From contig CAIQIQ010000011.1 of NCBI GenBank assembly GCA_903871935.1, positions 1 to 64,000 of the forward strand: DNA of 64,000 nucleotides, read 5' to 3'. Below, one piece after another: positions 44,552 to 54,272 of this stretch. Under the pieces are notes generated by a model, which saw only the letters and a program-made list of their open reading frames with translations, was not told the DNA's origin and did not search any database. The stretch is from an uncultured Phycisphaerales bacterium. Lineage in GTDB: Bacteria; Planctomycetota; Phycisphaerae; Tepidisphaerales; Tepidisphaeraceae. Position numbers and translations under genes: made by a program. Position 1 is the first letter of the stretch; each line of letters opens with the position of its first letter.

Positions 44552-46642
44552 ATGATCAACCATCGATCCCAGGCAAACACCGCCGCTCTGCTGGTCATGC
44601 TGCTTCTGCTGCTCTGCTGTGTTGCGCGCGCCGCCGTTCCCACCTTCCTGGATCTCATGGATCCTTCGGTCTTCCCTGAAGCGCAACGTGGACTGACGGT
44701 CGAGTCTGTCACCCGGCAAGACAGCAGCGTGACGATCGTCACCACCGGCGCGGTAATGGTGCTGGATACCGCCAAGGGCACCGTCGGGTTTCGTCAGCGC
44801 CTTGGCCAGGAACGCCCGGTGGCCACACTCGACCTCGGCCGGCCATTGCGCGGCGTGACGATCACGCACAAGGGCACAGGCTTTGCGCGACTGACAATCG
44901 ATGAACCCAAGGCCACCCTTCGCATCAATGGCGATTCGCTGTTCATGCTCCAGGCAAATGCTCCACTTTCTCTCGCCGTGCGATCGGAGATCGCGCCCGG
45001 GTGGAATGCCTCGTGGAAGACGAACCACCTCGTCGTGGACGAACTGGGTGGCTTCGGCCTGTACTGCTCTGACCTGGGTATCGCCGACAAGTATGACCCC
45101 TATGCCAATCCCGTCGCCACGTATCCGCTGCCGGCAAATGCCGTGCTGGCCGTGGGGGTCTGCCCGCCCAAGCCTTACGACTGGGAACGTTCCCTGCGCG
45201 AGCAGGTGATCTGGCACTGGTCGGCCACCACCTCCTATCCGCCCGATGCCGAACTGCGTTCGTGGAAGCCCTGCGGCAACGTGGTCCTGCTCCAGTCCGA
45301 GGTGATGCTCTGGAAGGACTGGAACCTCGATTTCCTGCCCCGCCTGGGCATGAACGAGTGGACGCGCCTCAGCACCACCATCCACGGCATGGGCATGCCG
45401 TTTATCGTCTACACCAGCCCCTATTACTTCCTCAAGGGCACCGCGCAGGAGAAGCAGGCCATCAATGACAAGCCCGGCGTCTCTTCCGGCGCGATCGTGA
45501 ACGGTGAGAACATGGACCTGTTCCTTGCCGCCATCACGCGCGTGATGAACAACCTGAAGCCTGACGGACTCTATTTCGACGGCCAGTATTCCGAGAACCC
45601 TGCAGCGCTCTACGCCCTGGCTCGCCATACGCGCCGAATCATCGGCGAGCGTGGCATTCTCGAATGGCATTCGACCGCCGAACTGGGCCCCTGGGGCTCG
45701 CAGATGTACATGCCCCAGGCCGACGCCTACACCGATATCCAGTTGCGCGGCGAAAACATGGATGCGCTCTACGGCGACTTCGACTACCTGCGCTATTTCG
45801 TGTCGGGCTACAACGTCAACAATTGCATCGGCGTGCTCTGCAACAACAGCGGCAAGCCCATGACCATGCCACTGCTGGAATCCGTGCTCAAGGCCAATGC
45901 ACGCCTGCACACACTCATCGGCAACCCGGACCTGTATCCGTTTATCGCAAACACATACCGGCCCCGGCTCACACCGGACTACCACGCGCAAGTGGATCAG
46001 CAGGTGGCCCTCCGCCAGCAGCAGGTCCGTGCCGACATCGACTCGATAAAGGCTTTCCTCAAGGCTCCACAGACCCCCCTACCCGTTGCGGCCGCATTCG
46101 AGTTCGATCGCCTACCCAACGCTGAAAAGATGATCTCACCCCTGGACCCCGACGCGCTATCGCTCGTGGATGGCCACCTCCACGTGCGTGCCCGTGGCAA
46201 CACCTATGCCTTCCTGAAACTGCCCCTCAACATGATGGTCACGGGCATTGAGATCAGACTCCGCCAGGGGACAGATCGCGGCATGTCATGGGGACCGGCC
46301 GCCATGGTGCTGTGGAACAGCGGCCAGTCGCTGCGCATCGGCGCACGTGCCGAGGCCTTGCAGGCCGATGTGCCCCCCGTCCAGATCCTTGGCCCGAGCT
46401 ATGATCCCAAGACGTGGGTACAGGTGCGGGCACGGTGGCAGGGAAAGATCGGCGTTGTCGAGTACAGCAGCGATGGCATCCACTACTCGCGTTTCTGCAC
46501 CTTCCCTTTCCAGGAACAGGACAACGCCCCTGCCGCTGTACTGATCGGCAAAGTGCCTTGGGACGGCAAGGCCCAAGACCACACGGACCCCGGCTCTCCC
46601 GGCGAGTGCGACATAGACTGGGTGCGCCTGTACACGAAGTGA
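44552..46642 (+). CDS. Secreted TIM-barrel glycosidase-like protein with lectin-like tail
   Basis: A 696-residue exported protein; signal to about residue 28. Residues about 210-460 carry barrel marks: 'LDFLPRLGMNEWTRLS', 'PFIVYTSPYYFLKG' and 'LYFDGQYSENP' (the Asp is a likely catalytic residue), 'LEWHSTAELG'. The last 150 residues resemble a concanavalin-like lectin domain ('WVQVRARWQGKIGVVEYSSDGIHYSRF'). Clan or substrate is uncertain. The gene is 50 bp downstream of the large membrane protein and may follow it in an operon. Confidence 0.75.
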   Translation: MINHRSQANTAALLVMLLLLLCCVARAAVPTFLDLMDPSVFPEAQRGLTVESVTRQDSSVTIVTTGAVMVLDTAKGTVGFRQRLGQERPVATLDLGRPLRGVTITHKGTGFARLTIDEPKATLRINGDSLFMLQANAPLSLAVRSEIAPGWNASWKTNHLVVDELGGFGLYCSDLGIADKYDPYANPVATYPLPANAVLAVGVCPPKPYDWERSLREQVIWHWSATTSYPPDAELRSWKPCGNVVLLQSEVMLWKDWNLDFLPRLGMNEWTRLSTTIHGMGMPFIVYTSPYYFLKGTAQEKQAINDKPGVSSGAIVNGENMDLFLAAITRVMNNLKPDGLYFDGQYSENPAALYALARHTRRIIGERGILEWHSTAELGPWGSQMYMPQADAYTDIQLRGENMDALYGDFDYLRYFVSGYNVNNCIGVLCNNSGKPMTMPLLESVLKANARLHTLIGNPDLYPFIANTYRPRLTPDYHAQVDQQVALRQQQVRADIDSIKAFLKAPQTPLPVAAAFEFDRLPNAEKMISPLDPDALSLVDGHLHVRARGNTYAFLKLPLNMMVTGIEIRLRQGTDRGMSWGPAAMVLWNSGQSLRIGARAEALQADVPPVQILGPSYDPKTWVQVRARWQGKIGVVEYSSDGIHYSRFCTFPFQEQDNAPAAVLIGKVPWDGKAQDHTDPGSPGECDIDWVRLYTK

Positions 46643-46739
46643 CAGCCCCATCTTCGTCGGCAAGCCACTCCCCTCCCCAACTCCAAAATCACCGCCCTTT
46701 ATAGTTGACTGCACCGGTCGTATCCGCGAGAACGTCCCC

Positions 46740-47474
46740 GTGGCCACTCAGGCAGGAACACTCAGTTGCCCATCATGCGGCGCCCCGGCCGACGCCCAGG
46801 CGCATGTCTGCGATTATTGCGGCACCCCGCTTGCCACCACCGCCTGCCCCTCTTGCTTCGGCATGGTCTTTCGCGGCAGCGAGTTCTGCAGCCATTGTGG
46901 CGCACGCGTCCAACTCGCCCAGCAAACCGGTGAGGGCGAGCCCTGCCCGCGCTGCGGTGTGCCCATGGTCCACAAGCGCCTTGGCGACACCCAGGTGAGT
47001 GAATGCAGCGGGTGCGGCGGTCTCTGGGTCGACGCCCAGTCGTTTGAACGCATCTGTGCCGATAGCCAGCGTCAGGCCCTAGTCATCGCACACGAACTGC
47101 CGCCCCCAATGCCGCCCGGCGCCCACAAAGGCGACCAGCGTTTCTACATGCACTGCCCCATCTGTAATCGCATGATGAACCGCACCAATTTCGCCAGCTA
47201 TTCCGGCGTCGTCATCGATATCTGTACACAGCATGGAATCTGGTTCGACCGCGATGAGCTGCGTCGAGTCATCGAGTTCATCCGCGCTGGCGGAATGGAC
47301 AAATCACGCGAAAAGGAACTGGAAAAGCTCGATATTGAGCGGTCCAGAATCGAAAGGCTGCAGTCCGGCGATGCCGCCGTTGGCAACATAAGTCCCTTTG
47401 CCTGCTCCGAGCACGATGAAACAGTAGACCTGGTCCGCGTCGTCGGCGGGTTGCTGCGGTTCTTCATGCATTGA
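46740..47474 (+). CDS. Zinc-ribbon protein (zf-TFIIB-type)
   Basis: A 244-residue cytoplasmic protein with several Cys-x2-Cys pairs: 'CPSCGAPADAQAHVCDYCG', then 'CPSCF...CSHCG', 'CPRCGVPM...CSGCGGLWVD' (the zf-TFIIB pattern), and 'CPICNRMM'. The 'C-H-HGIWFDRDELR' phrase is typical of the family. The start is a GTG at 46740. Function unknown; nucleic-acid or protein contact is likely. Confidence 0.85.
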   Translation: MATQAGTLSCPSCGAPADAQAHVCDYCGTPLATTACPSCFGMVFRGSEFCSHCGARVQLAQQTGEGEPCPRCGVPMVHKRLGDTQVSECSGCGGLWVDAQSFERICADSQRQALVIAHELPPPMPPGAHKGDQRFYMHCPICNRMMNRTNFASYSGVVIDICTQHGIWFDRDELRRVIEFIRAGGMDKSREKELEKLDIERSRIERLQSGDAAVGNISPFACSEHDETVDLVRVVGGLLRFFMH

Positions 47475-47544
47475 TCACTTCGCCCATGGGCCAACACTTG
47501 CGCCCGCTTGCGGCAAGCCACGCCTTCGTGCACTATTTCCCCCC

Positions 47545-48039
47545 GTGACACTAAAGCTACTTCAGCCGTGGTTTGCTGCCGGACTGCATTTCTCCTGTAC
47601 AGGGTGCGGCAATTGCTGCACCGGCGGACCGGGATTCATCTGGATCAACGACCAGGAACTCGGCCGCCTGGCCGCCTTCTTGAAGATGTCGGTTCAGGAG
47701 GTGCAGCAGAAGTACTGTCACAGGATTGGCAGAAAACTCAGCCTGAATGAAAAGAAGCCCAACGCCCGCGGCGAATATGACTGCATCTTCCTCAAAGAGG
47801 TCCCCGCGGGAACCGAGCTCAATGGCCAGAAACTGACCATCACCAAACGCATCTGCGAAATCTACCCCGTCCGGCCGCTGCAGTGCCGCACCTGGCCATT
47901 CTGGGATGAAAACCTCTTCACGCCCGAAGATTGGGCGTCCGCCGCCGCCAAACGCTGCCCCGGCATGAACGCCGGCCAAAAAAAGTCGAAAGACTGGATC
48001 ATCGCCCGCCGCGACGCGACCGAATGGCCGGCGGACTGA
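47545..48039 (+). CDS. YkgJ-family cysteine-cluster protein
   Basis: A 164-residue protein with the YkgJ pattern: 'CTGCGNCCTG' near residues 18-27, 'CIFL' and 'CEIYPVRPLQCRTWPFW', eight-cysteine Zn/Fe chelating family (PF03692). GTG start at 47545. It lies alone between the zinc-ribbon gene and the ATPase promoter. Confidence 0.88.
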   Translation: MTLKLLQPWFAAGLHFSCTGCGNCCTGGPGFIWINDQELGRLAAFLKMSVQEVQQKYCHRIGRKLSLNEKKPNARGEYDCIFLKEVPAGTELNGQKLTITKRICEIYPVRPLQCRTWPFWDENLFTPEDWASAAAKRCPGMNAGQKKSKDWIIARRDATEWPAD

Positions 48040-48064
48040 CGGCCAGCGAGACGGTGTCATCATC

Positions 48065-48100
48065 TTGTAATAACAGACGCTGTATTTACAATATGCTGGC
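48065..48100 (+). promoter_or_regulatory. Palindromic promoter of the DUF4143 ATPase
   Basis: TTGTAA (48065-48070), a 16-bp spacer and TACAAT (48087-48092) form a promoter whose predicted start coincides with the ATG at 48101, so leaderless. The element is a dyad: TTGTAA and TTACAA arms at 48065 and 48086, ACAG and CTGT inside at 48073 and 48080, with centre ACG; only two of twelve paired positions mismatch. Confidence 0.6.
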
Positions 48101-49273
48101 ATGGACTTCACCCGGCAATTGGACATCCCTGACAGATCGTTCTTCCTCTTCGGTCCCAGAGGCGTCGGCAAGAGTCATTTCCTAAGGAAGGCGGCATTCG
48201 CAGACGCAGCTTTTGATCTGCTGCGCCATGCGTTGGCCATCGAGTTCATGCGCGATCCATCCCTGCTCGAGGCCCGCCTGGGCGACCTGCCCCGTAATGC
48301 ATGGGTATGGATCGACGAGGTCCAGCGGGTTCCGGCCATCCTCGATGAAGTGCATCGCCTGATCGAGACGCGACACTGGCGTTTCGCCCTGAGCGGCTCA
48401 TCAGCGCGCAAGCTCCGACGCCAGGGCGGTAATCTTCTTGCCGGCCGGGCAATCAGCAGGCGCATGGAATCTCTAACCTCTCATGAGATGGGCGCGCGGT
48501 ACAATGTGGGCAATGCCGTTGCCTGGGGCACCTTGCCGTTGGTGGCTCAAGACTACGCGGCGGCCGCCGATGTACTCGCCGCATATGTGGACACCTATCT
48601 CCGCGAAGAGATCCGCGAGGAGGGGCTGATCCGCAAGGTCGAGCCCTTCTTGCGGTTTATCGAGGTGGCGGGCTTGATGAACGGCCAGCAGGTGAATGCT
48701 TCGGCCATCTCACGGCAGGCACAGCTTCCCCGAGCCAGTGTAGATGTCTACTTCTCCATCCTTGAGGATACCCTGGTTGGCCATCGCCTCGCAGCGTTCC
48801 AGCCCAAACTCAAGGTGCAAGAGCAGAACCATCCGAAGTTCTACTGGTTTGACCCAGGCGTCGCGCGGGCCGCCGCTGGACTGCTCACCCAACCTGTAGA
48901 CTCGCTCTGGATTGGCCCGGCGCTTGAAACGCTGATCTATCACGAGTTGCGTGTCTACGGTCAGATATCCCGCAAGGAGCCGTGTCTGAGCTACTACCGG
49001 ACCAAGAGCGGGATGGAGGTCGACTTCATCATCGAACTGGAAAAGGCCACTCTCTCACGCAAGGCGAAAGTCATCTGCCTCGAGGTGAAGTCCTCCAAGC
49101 GCTGGGACCGATCGTGGGGGGCCGCCATGCGCGAGATGGCGGCCAGCAGCGCAGTACACGTCGTCGGCATGTACGGGATCTACATGGGGGATGCAGCCTA
49201 CCGGTTCGACGCTCTGTCCGCCCTCCCCGTTACCGAGTTCCTGTCACGTCTGCATAGCGGCGGAATCTACTGA
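48101..49273 (+). CDS. AAA ATPase with DUF4143
   Basis: A 390-residue protein. P-loop 'GPRGVGKS' at 18-25, Walker B 'AWVWIDEVQRVP' near 66-77 and sensor 'ALSGSSARKL' belong to the AAA_14 family; the C-terminal half is DUF4143 with 'SYYRTKSGMEVDFIIE' and 'CLEVKSSKRW', a PD-(D/E)xK-like nuclease fold (Asp and Glu-x-Lys visible). Role unknown; the families are widely transferred and sometimes linked to defence. No ribosome site before the ATG. Confidence 0.9.
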   Translation: MDFTRQLDIPDRSFFLFGPRGVGKSHFLRKAAFADAAFDLLRHALAIEFMRDPSLLEARLGDLPRNAWVWIDEVQRVPAILDEVHRLIETRHWRFALSGSSARKLRRQGGNLLAGRAISRRMESLTSHEMGARYNVGNAVAWGTLPLVAQDYAAAADVLAAYVDTYLREEIREEGLIRKVEPFLRFIEVAGLMNGQQVNASAISRQAQLPRASVDVYFSILEDTLVGHRLAAFQPKLKVQEQNHPKFYWFDPGVARAAAGLLTQPVDSLWIGPALETLIYHELRVYGQISRKEPCLSYYRTKSGMEVDFIIELEKATLSRKAKVICLEVKSSKRWDRSWGAAMREMAASSAVHVVGMYGIYMGDAAYRFDALSALPVTEFLSRLHSGGIY

Positions 49274-49405
49274 GTTCCGGCGATCTCAACTCGCTGCGTC
49301 CCGGGTCATTCACCACGGTATGCAAATAGTGGTATATCACCTCCACCAAGTCCGCCAGAGGATGCGGGTAATGGTGGTATCGGGCAAGGGTATCGACCGG
49401 GTACG

Positions 49406-49810
49406 ATGCGGGGCGTGGATCGAGGCGTTTACATCGCGATTTTCCATCTGCCAAATGGCCGGGCGATCCCCGTCGGCGGGCTCGGGAACATTGTCTTCGC
49501 TGCCGGGCTGTACCTTTATGTGGGCAGCGCCCAGAGGAGTCTTTCCCATCGCCTGACGCGCCATGCGCGGAGGAACAAGCCGCTTCGATGGCACATTGAT
49601 TACCTCGCGCGCCATGCACGCATGATAGGAGCGGTAATCATTCGCGGCCGGAAAGAACTGGAATGCAGGCTGGCAGCTCGCCTGGCGAGGCGATACCCCT
49701 CCCCGGCCACCGGGTTCGGAGCTTCAGACTGCCGATGTCCGGGCCATTTGTTCCATGTGGCGCTGGGTCAGCGCAAAATCATGCACTTCCCCTCGCGCGC
49801 CAGACAATGA
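49406..49810 (+). CDS. GIY-YIG nuclease of the DUF123 type
   Basis: A 134-residue protein. 'GVYIAIFHLP' then 'FAAGLYLYVGSAQRSLSHRLTRHAR' and 'KPLRWHIDYL' are the DUF123/COG1833 motifs; the paired Tyr/Gly strands form the GIY-YIG core. These proteins are mostly found in archaea and thermophiles. ATG 49406 and GTG 49415 are both possible starts. The 132 bp upstream show no other gene. Confidence 0.85.
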   Translation: MRGVDRGVYIAIFHLPNGRAIPVGGLGNIVFAAGLYLYVGSAQRSLSHRLTRHARRNKPLRWHIDYLARHARMIGAVIIRGRKELECRLAARLARRYPSPATGFGASDCRCPGHLFHVALGQRKIMHFPSRARQ

Positions 49811-49846
49811 AGAAGAACCCCCGGAGAATGCTCAAGATCGCGCCCT

Positions 49847-51346
49847 TCATCGAGATGACGGATAGGTGCAGGATTCGTCCAGAGGATAGATCGGACGACG
49901 GACTTTACGGAACGGGAAACGGTGCATGTCGGGACTCACGAGACCAGGAGCCGCCACTTCGATGATCGTCGAGGCAATCGGTTCATAGGCGGCACGGAAA
50001 TGGATGGAGGACTTCACGACGACGATGTGGTGCTCCGTCGGCTCGATCCCGACAGAACGGAAGATCTCCGGATCAAGGTTTTGAACGCGGCCGGCACTGA
50101 TCAGCACCTTAATCCCCCCGCTCTGAATAGCAGCGCAGGTGCCTATCGTAGAGCGCGTGCCCGTGCACATTGGGCCGCGATAGGTGAAATCGCCATTGCC
50201 CACGTAGGTGACCCGGCCGGTCAGAGCGACAGGCGTAACCTGAGACTCACCGCCTCGGCTGCCAACGTTAAGGGTAACTTCTGCCCCCACGCCGGCCTGG
50301 TGGCACGTCTGCGCCGCCTGAGGATCCCAAATCGGGCCGACCACGGCATCGGGGCAGCGCTGGGCCACCAGCTCACGAAGGATCTCCACGTCGTCGCCAA
50401 GCCCGCCGCCGCCGGGATTGTCGGAAATGTCGGCCAGGACGACGGGGCGTTTGGCGAACTGCATGGCCTGTGCGACAGCGTTGCGCACACTAACGCCCTG
50501 GTGGAGCATTTCTCGGCGGCGGTCCCACAGCATGGAGGAAAGCTCTCGAGCGTATTGCTCGCCGGATGCACGGGCACGCGGATCAGCGTCATCCACGACC
50601 AGCACGGATGACATGCCGGCATCGAGGATGTCGGCGTAGGGGAAGCCGCCGAACACCGAAGCGCACAGCGCCTCATTACTCCGTTCAATCTCACGGGCCC
50701 GATCCATCACCGAGCGCATCGGCTCGCGCATAGTAGAAGTCTTGCCCAAGGGCATCAAAAGCGGCGGGTGATCCAGCACGCAGCGCGGATGAATCTCCTT
50801 GCGGACCGCGCGATAAAGAAGGTCGGCCGCCTTGACGCCCACCTCGTATTCATCAATGTGCGGATAGGTCTTATAGCCCACCAGAATCGAGGCCATCTGG
50901 ACCATCAGCGGACTCATGTTGGCGTGGAAATCGAGCGTGGCGGCGATGGGCACATCGGGGCCGACGCGATCGCGCACGGCCTGGATAATGTCCCCTTCAG
51001 CATCGTCAGCACACTGTGCGACCATCGCCCCATGGAGGGAGAGCAGCACGCCATCCACTGGTTGTTCCAGTCCCTTGAGCAGGCGCGATTTAACCTCATT
51101 GTAGAAGCCAGCCTGCACACTACCCGAAGGCGTATCATGCGCGGCGATGGTCCACAAAAGCTCAACGCCATGTTTGGCAGCGACATCCATAAAGCCGCCG
51201 ATGCAGGAGTTCGTGCCGGCATAGTGCCGGCCAATCGCGTCGCCTTCAAACATGGCGATCGCCGCAAACTCCTCCCGCCCGGGACAAAGCGGGCAAAACG
51301 TGTTGGTCTCGTGGGAAAACTCGCCGATCATCCATCGCATAGTCAA
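49847..51346 (-). CDS. M81-family metallopeptidase (MlrC/microcystinase C-like)
   Basis: A 499-residue protein. 'MIGEFSHETNTFCP' is the usual M81 start; 'ATLDFHANMS' has the metal-binding Asp and His, and 'GYKTYPHIDEYEVG' and 'PVVLADISDNPGGGGLGDDVEIL' are family signatures. MlrC cuts linear microcystin; the real substrate here is unknown. ATG 51346 or 51340 can start it. Stands alone. Confidence 0.9.
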   Translation of the reverse strand: MTMRWMIGEFSHETNTFCPLCPGREEFAAIAMFEGDAIGRHYAGTNSCIGGFMDVAAKHGVELLWTIAAHDTPSGSVQAGFYNEVKSRLLKGLEQPVDGVLLSLHGAMVAQCADDAEGDIIQAVRDRVGPDVPIAATLDFHANMSPLMVQMASILVGYKTYPHIDEYEVGVKAADLLYRAVRKEIHPRCVLDHPPLLMPLGKTSTMREPMRSVMDRAREIERSNEALCASVFGGFPYADILDAGMSSVLVVDDADPRARASGEQYARELSSMLWDRRREMLHQGVSVRNAVAQAMQFAKRPVVLADISDNPGGGGLGDDVEILRELVAQRCPDAVVGPIWDPQAAQTCHQAGVGAEVTLNVGSRGGESQVTPVALTGRVTYVGNGDFTYRGPMCTGTRSTIGTCAAIQSGGIKVLISAGRVQNLDPEIFRSVGIEPTEHHIVVVKSSIHFRAAYEPIASTIIEVAAPGLVSPDMHRFPFRKVRRPIYPLDESCTYPSSR

Positions 51347-51554
51347 CTCCGTAGTGACACGTGGAGCCTAGCGGGCAGGTGCGCGCGCGTCAAAGCTGTA
51401 TATTCAGCGACATCTGATGAGGAGGACCGCCAATGAGAGAATGCATCTTCACACCATCGAATACACCTCCATTGGTCCGTTCCCTCCTCCGTTGTTATAG
51501 TAATCCCATCATTTGCACGACAACTGTCCCTTCACTCTTCACGAAGGAGGCCCT

Positions 51555-53180
51555 ATGAAACGCCTGTCACTCTGTCTCTGCTCTCTGATCTGCCTGTTCC
51601 TCGCCGCGTCGGCCAGCGCTCAGGAGAAATACCCTCAGCAATGGAACTTCGTCCGCGCATCTCTGGAAGATGATGCCGGCATGGAAAAGTTCCTGGCCCT
51701 CATGAAACAGTCCAAGGATGTCGGCTGCACTCATCTTCAGATGAACGACAGCCAATGGCTGAGATCCGTCGATGATCCGGCCTACCAAGGCCGGGTCGCC
51801 AAGGTCAGAACCTTGGCCAAAGATCTTGGCCTCACGATCGTTCCCTCCGTCTACGCATTCGGCTACTCCGGCCGCTATCTCCAGTTCGATCCCAACATGG
51901 GCGCTGGACTGCCCGTCAAGGACATGGTGTTCATCGTCAAGGGCAAAACCGCCTCGCCCGATCCAGCCCAGGCCCTCGACACATCAAAGCTCGCCAACGG
52001 TGTCGGCGACTACAAGGTCAAGCCCTTCAGCTACTACCGCATCAGCCTCTATACCAAAGAAAAGACCGGCGCTGTCCGCACCGGCTTCGGAGGCAGTGGC
52101 GCCGGCGAGCCCTTCCGCGTCAACGGCCTCAACCCCAACCGCCAGCTCTCACGCTGCAACGCCTTCATCAAGCAGGAAGGCGAGCACTGGCTCTCCACCA
52201 CCACGTTCAATACCCTCGATAGCAGCGACATCCACGTGCAGGTCTCCGTCCCCAACTACGAATCTGTCAAGATCGAGCCGGCCGGCGCTGTGGAAATCCT
52301 TCGCCGTGATGCCCTGCCGCTAAAGGTCACCAGCGAGGACGGCAAGACCGTCTACGAAGAAGGCAAGGACTTTAGGAAGCTCGTCGATCCGAAACTGTGG
52401 GCCGAATCCGGCGATTACGACTCAGATCACGCGGCCCCCGACATCGAACTGACTGACAATTCCGCCATTAGAGATGGCCAGAAACTGCTCGTCAGCTTCT
52501 ACCACGCCTATAAAATCTACTCCGACCAGGACACCATCTCCCTGGAAGACCCCAAGACCTTCGAGATCATGGAGAAGGATATTGCCGCCTGCGTCAAGAC
52601 CTGGGCCCCCGAAGGCTTCTTCATGAATTACGATGAGATCCGTATCGCCGGCTGGGAACCCAGTACGCTTGAAAGCAAGATCACCCCCGGCCAACTGCTC
52701 GCCCAGCACACCAAAAAAGGCTACGACATCATCCGCAAGTACTCACCCAACGCCAAGATCTACACCTGGAACGACATGTACGATTCCACCGGCAACGCTC
52801 GCGGCGGCCAGGGCGCCTATTACCTGGTCAACGGCAACTGGGCCGGCGCCGGCGAAGGCCTGCCCAAGGACATTATCATCATGAGCTGGAACGGCAACGC
52901 CGCGGGCATGAAGGTCTTCGCCGACAACGGCCACCCGCTGATCCTCTGCGGCTACTACGATGCCCGCAACACGGACGCCATGAAGCGCAACATCGACAAC
53001 TGGAAACGCAAAGCCAACGGCCTGCCCAATGTCCTGGGCTTCATGTACACCCAATGGGGCAGCGGTTACGACAACCTCAAGGAGTATTTCACCCTCCTCG
53101 ATACCTACGACCAGTGGAAAGGCAGCCTGCCCCCGCCCGCCACGCGCCCTCGCCGTGCCGGCGGTGGCGCTGGCAACTAA
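51555..53180 (+). CDS. Secreted TIM-barrel protein, glycosidase-like
   Basis: A 541-residue exported protein with signal to about residue 22 ('FLAASASAQ'). 'LGLTIVPSVYAFGYSGRYLQF' and 'EGFFMNYDEIRIAGWEP' look like barrel strands with acid residues (GH20-like feel), followed by 'KIYTWNDMYD', 'IIIMSWNGNAAG' and 'LGFMYTQWGSGYDNLKEY'. A beta-sandwich is inserted between (about 120-280). Substrate unassigned. AAGGAGG four bases before the ATG decides the start. Confidence 0.75.
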   Translation: MKRLSLCLCSLICLFLAASASAQEKYPQQWNFVRASLEDDAGMEKFLALMKQSKDVGCTHLQMNDSQWLRSVDDPAYQGRVAKVRTLAKDLGLTIVPSVYAFGYSGRYLQFDPNMGAGLPVKDMVFIVKGKTASPDPAQALDTSKLANGVGDYKVKPFSYYRISLYTKEKTGAVRTGFGGSGAGEPFRVNGLNPNRQLSRCNAFIKQEGEHWLSTTTFNTLDSSDIHVQVSVPNYESVKIEPAGAVEILRRDALPLKVTSEDGKTVYEEGKDFRKLVDPKLWAESGDYDSDHAAPDIELTDNSAIRDGQKLLVSFYHAYKIYSDQDTISLEDPKTFEIMEKDIAACVKTWAPEGFFMNYDEIRIAGWEPSTLESKITPGQLLAQHTKKGYDIIRKYSPNAKIYTWNDMYDSTGNARGGQGAYYLVNGNWAGAGEGLPKDIIIMSWNGNAAGMKVFADNGHPLILCGYYDARNTDAMKRNIDNWKRKANGLPNVLGFMYTQWGSGYDNLKEYFTLLDTYDQWKGSLPPPATRPRRAGGGAGN

Positions 53181-53379
53181 CCCGACACCGGGAAACCAAG
53201 CCCACAGCCTTCGCGATCGTGGCGGTGCCTTCGACATCATCACCACAGCCAGGCCATAGACAGGGAAATCCCGATCCTACGCCAAATCGTTGCTCTGCCA
53301 TCTCTTCCGGCAGTATCATGTGATCAAGTGGCCGGGTGTTAGGCTGCATCACCGGTCAGGAGAATCAGAGGTTCGGCCG
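53181..53379. other. Intergenic, nothing recognised
   Basis: No promoter, hairpin or gene could be supported between the secreted barrel protein and the hypothetical gene at 53380, apart from a purine-rich stretch around 53359-53371 that may serve as ribosome site. Confidence 0.5.
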
Positions 53380-53814
53380 ATGGACGCACGCATCAGGATT
53401 TGGAACGCATTGCATGATGGCGAGATCAGCGCCATCTCAGAGGACGGCGATACCCTCACGATGTTCGTCAACATTCCGTATCTTCGGCGACGCTTGAAGC
53501 CTTTGGGCGATAGTTTCGTTTTGACGTTGACGGGAGTTACGCGGGCCGAGTGGCGCGACTCTGATGGCCGGACATCGCCGCTTCGCGAGGAGCTTGAAAT
53601 CGGCAGCCCAGAGATTCTCAAGACCGGGTCAGAGTCGATGCCGATCACGGTCGAGACGACGATGGGACAGGTAATTCTGGAGTTCCAAGCTATCCGTTTT
53701 GCCTTGGACACAGGCCAGGCAGTGGGATACGAGACTATTGAAACAGTGTGTGATGAGTATTGGACAGAATGGGAAGCGAAGGCGAAGCAGCCGCGTGGCG
53801 GAGCATCGGCATAA
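53380..53814 (+). CDS. Hypothetical protein, 144 residues
   Basis: A soluble protein, 'ARIRIWNALHDGEISAISED' then 'LTMFVNIPYLRRRLKPLGDSFVLTLTG', with a strand/turn pattern and an acidic C-terminus ('YETIETVCDEYWTEW'). I do not recognise the family; its small, lone, beta-rich form resembles immunity-type proteins but that is a guess. Start ATG 53380 follows AGAGG. Next come a gap and the toxin-antitoxin pair on the other strand. Confidence 0.6.
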   Translation: MDARIRIWNALHDGEISAISEDGDTLTMFVNIPYLRRRLKPLGDSFVLTLTGVTRAEWRDSDGRTSPLREELEIGSPEILKTGSESMPITVETTMGQVILEFQAIRFALDTGQAVGYETIETVCDEYWTEWEAKAKQPRGGASA

Positions 53815-53942
53815 CCGCGCACTGCAAGATCCGAAAAACAGGACGTGATTCGTATCGACGATGACCCCGCATTCTCCATCAGTCCTTATTCAGATCCAGT
53901 CCCGTTCTCTTTTTCTATTCCGGCGAGTCCATGGCAACGATC

Positions 53943-54260
53943 TCAAGCCGCATCCGCGTGGAAACGCACGCCGAGCGATCGAATCACCTTCAGCACAGTG
54001 GCGAAACTGGGGTTGCCGTCTTCGCTGAGCGCCTTGTAAAGACTCTCACGACTCAGACCCGTATCGCGGGCAACCTGTGCCATGCCTCTGGCTCGCGCGA
54101 TATCACCCAGGGCACGCGAGATGCCTGCCACATCATCTGGCGCTTCTGCAAGCCATGCATCGAGGTAGGCAGCCATCTCCCCTGGCGTGCGCAGTTGGTC
54201 CGCAACATCGTAGGGAACGAGTTTCGTCTTCATAGGATTTCTGGGAGTCGCCTTTGGCAT
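53943..54260 (-). CDS. HI1420-type antitoxin (Xre-like)
   Basis: A 105-residue helix-turn-helix protein. 'DVADQLRTPGEMAAYLDAWLAEA' and 'AQVARDTGLSRESLYKALSEDGNPSFATVLKVIRSLG' match the 'dnstrm_HI1420' antidote family. ATG 54260 is preferred, with AGGAGGG eight bases upstream. It lies 12 bp after the toxin's stop, so the toxin gene comes first, as usual for this pair. Confidence 0.92.
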   Translation of the reverse strand: MPKATPRNPMKTKLVPYDVADQLRTPGEMAAYLDAWLAEAPDDVAGISRALGDIARARGMAQVARDTGLSRESLYKALSEDGNPSFATVLKVIRSLGVRFHADAA

Positions 54261-54272
54261 ACCAGTTCCCTC

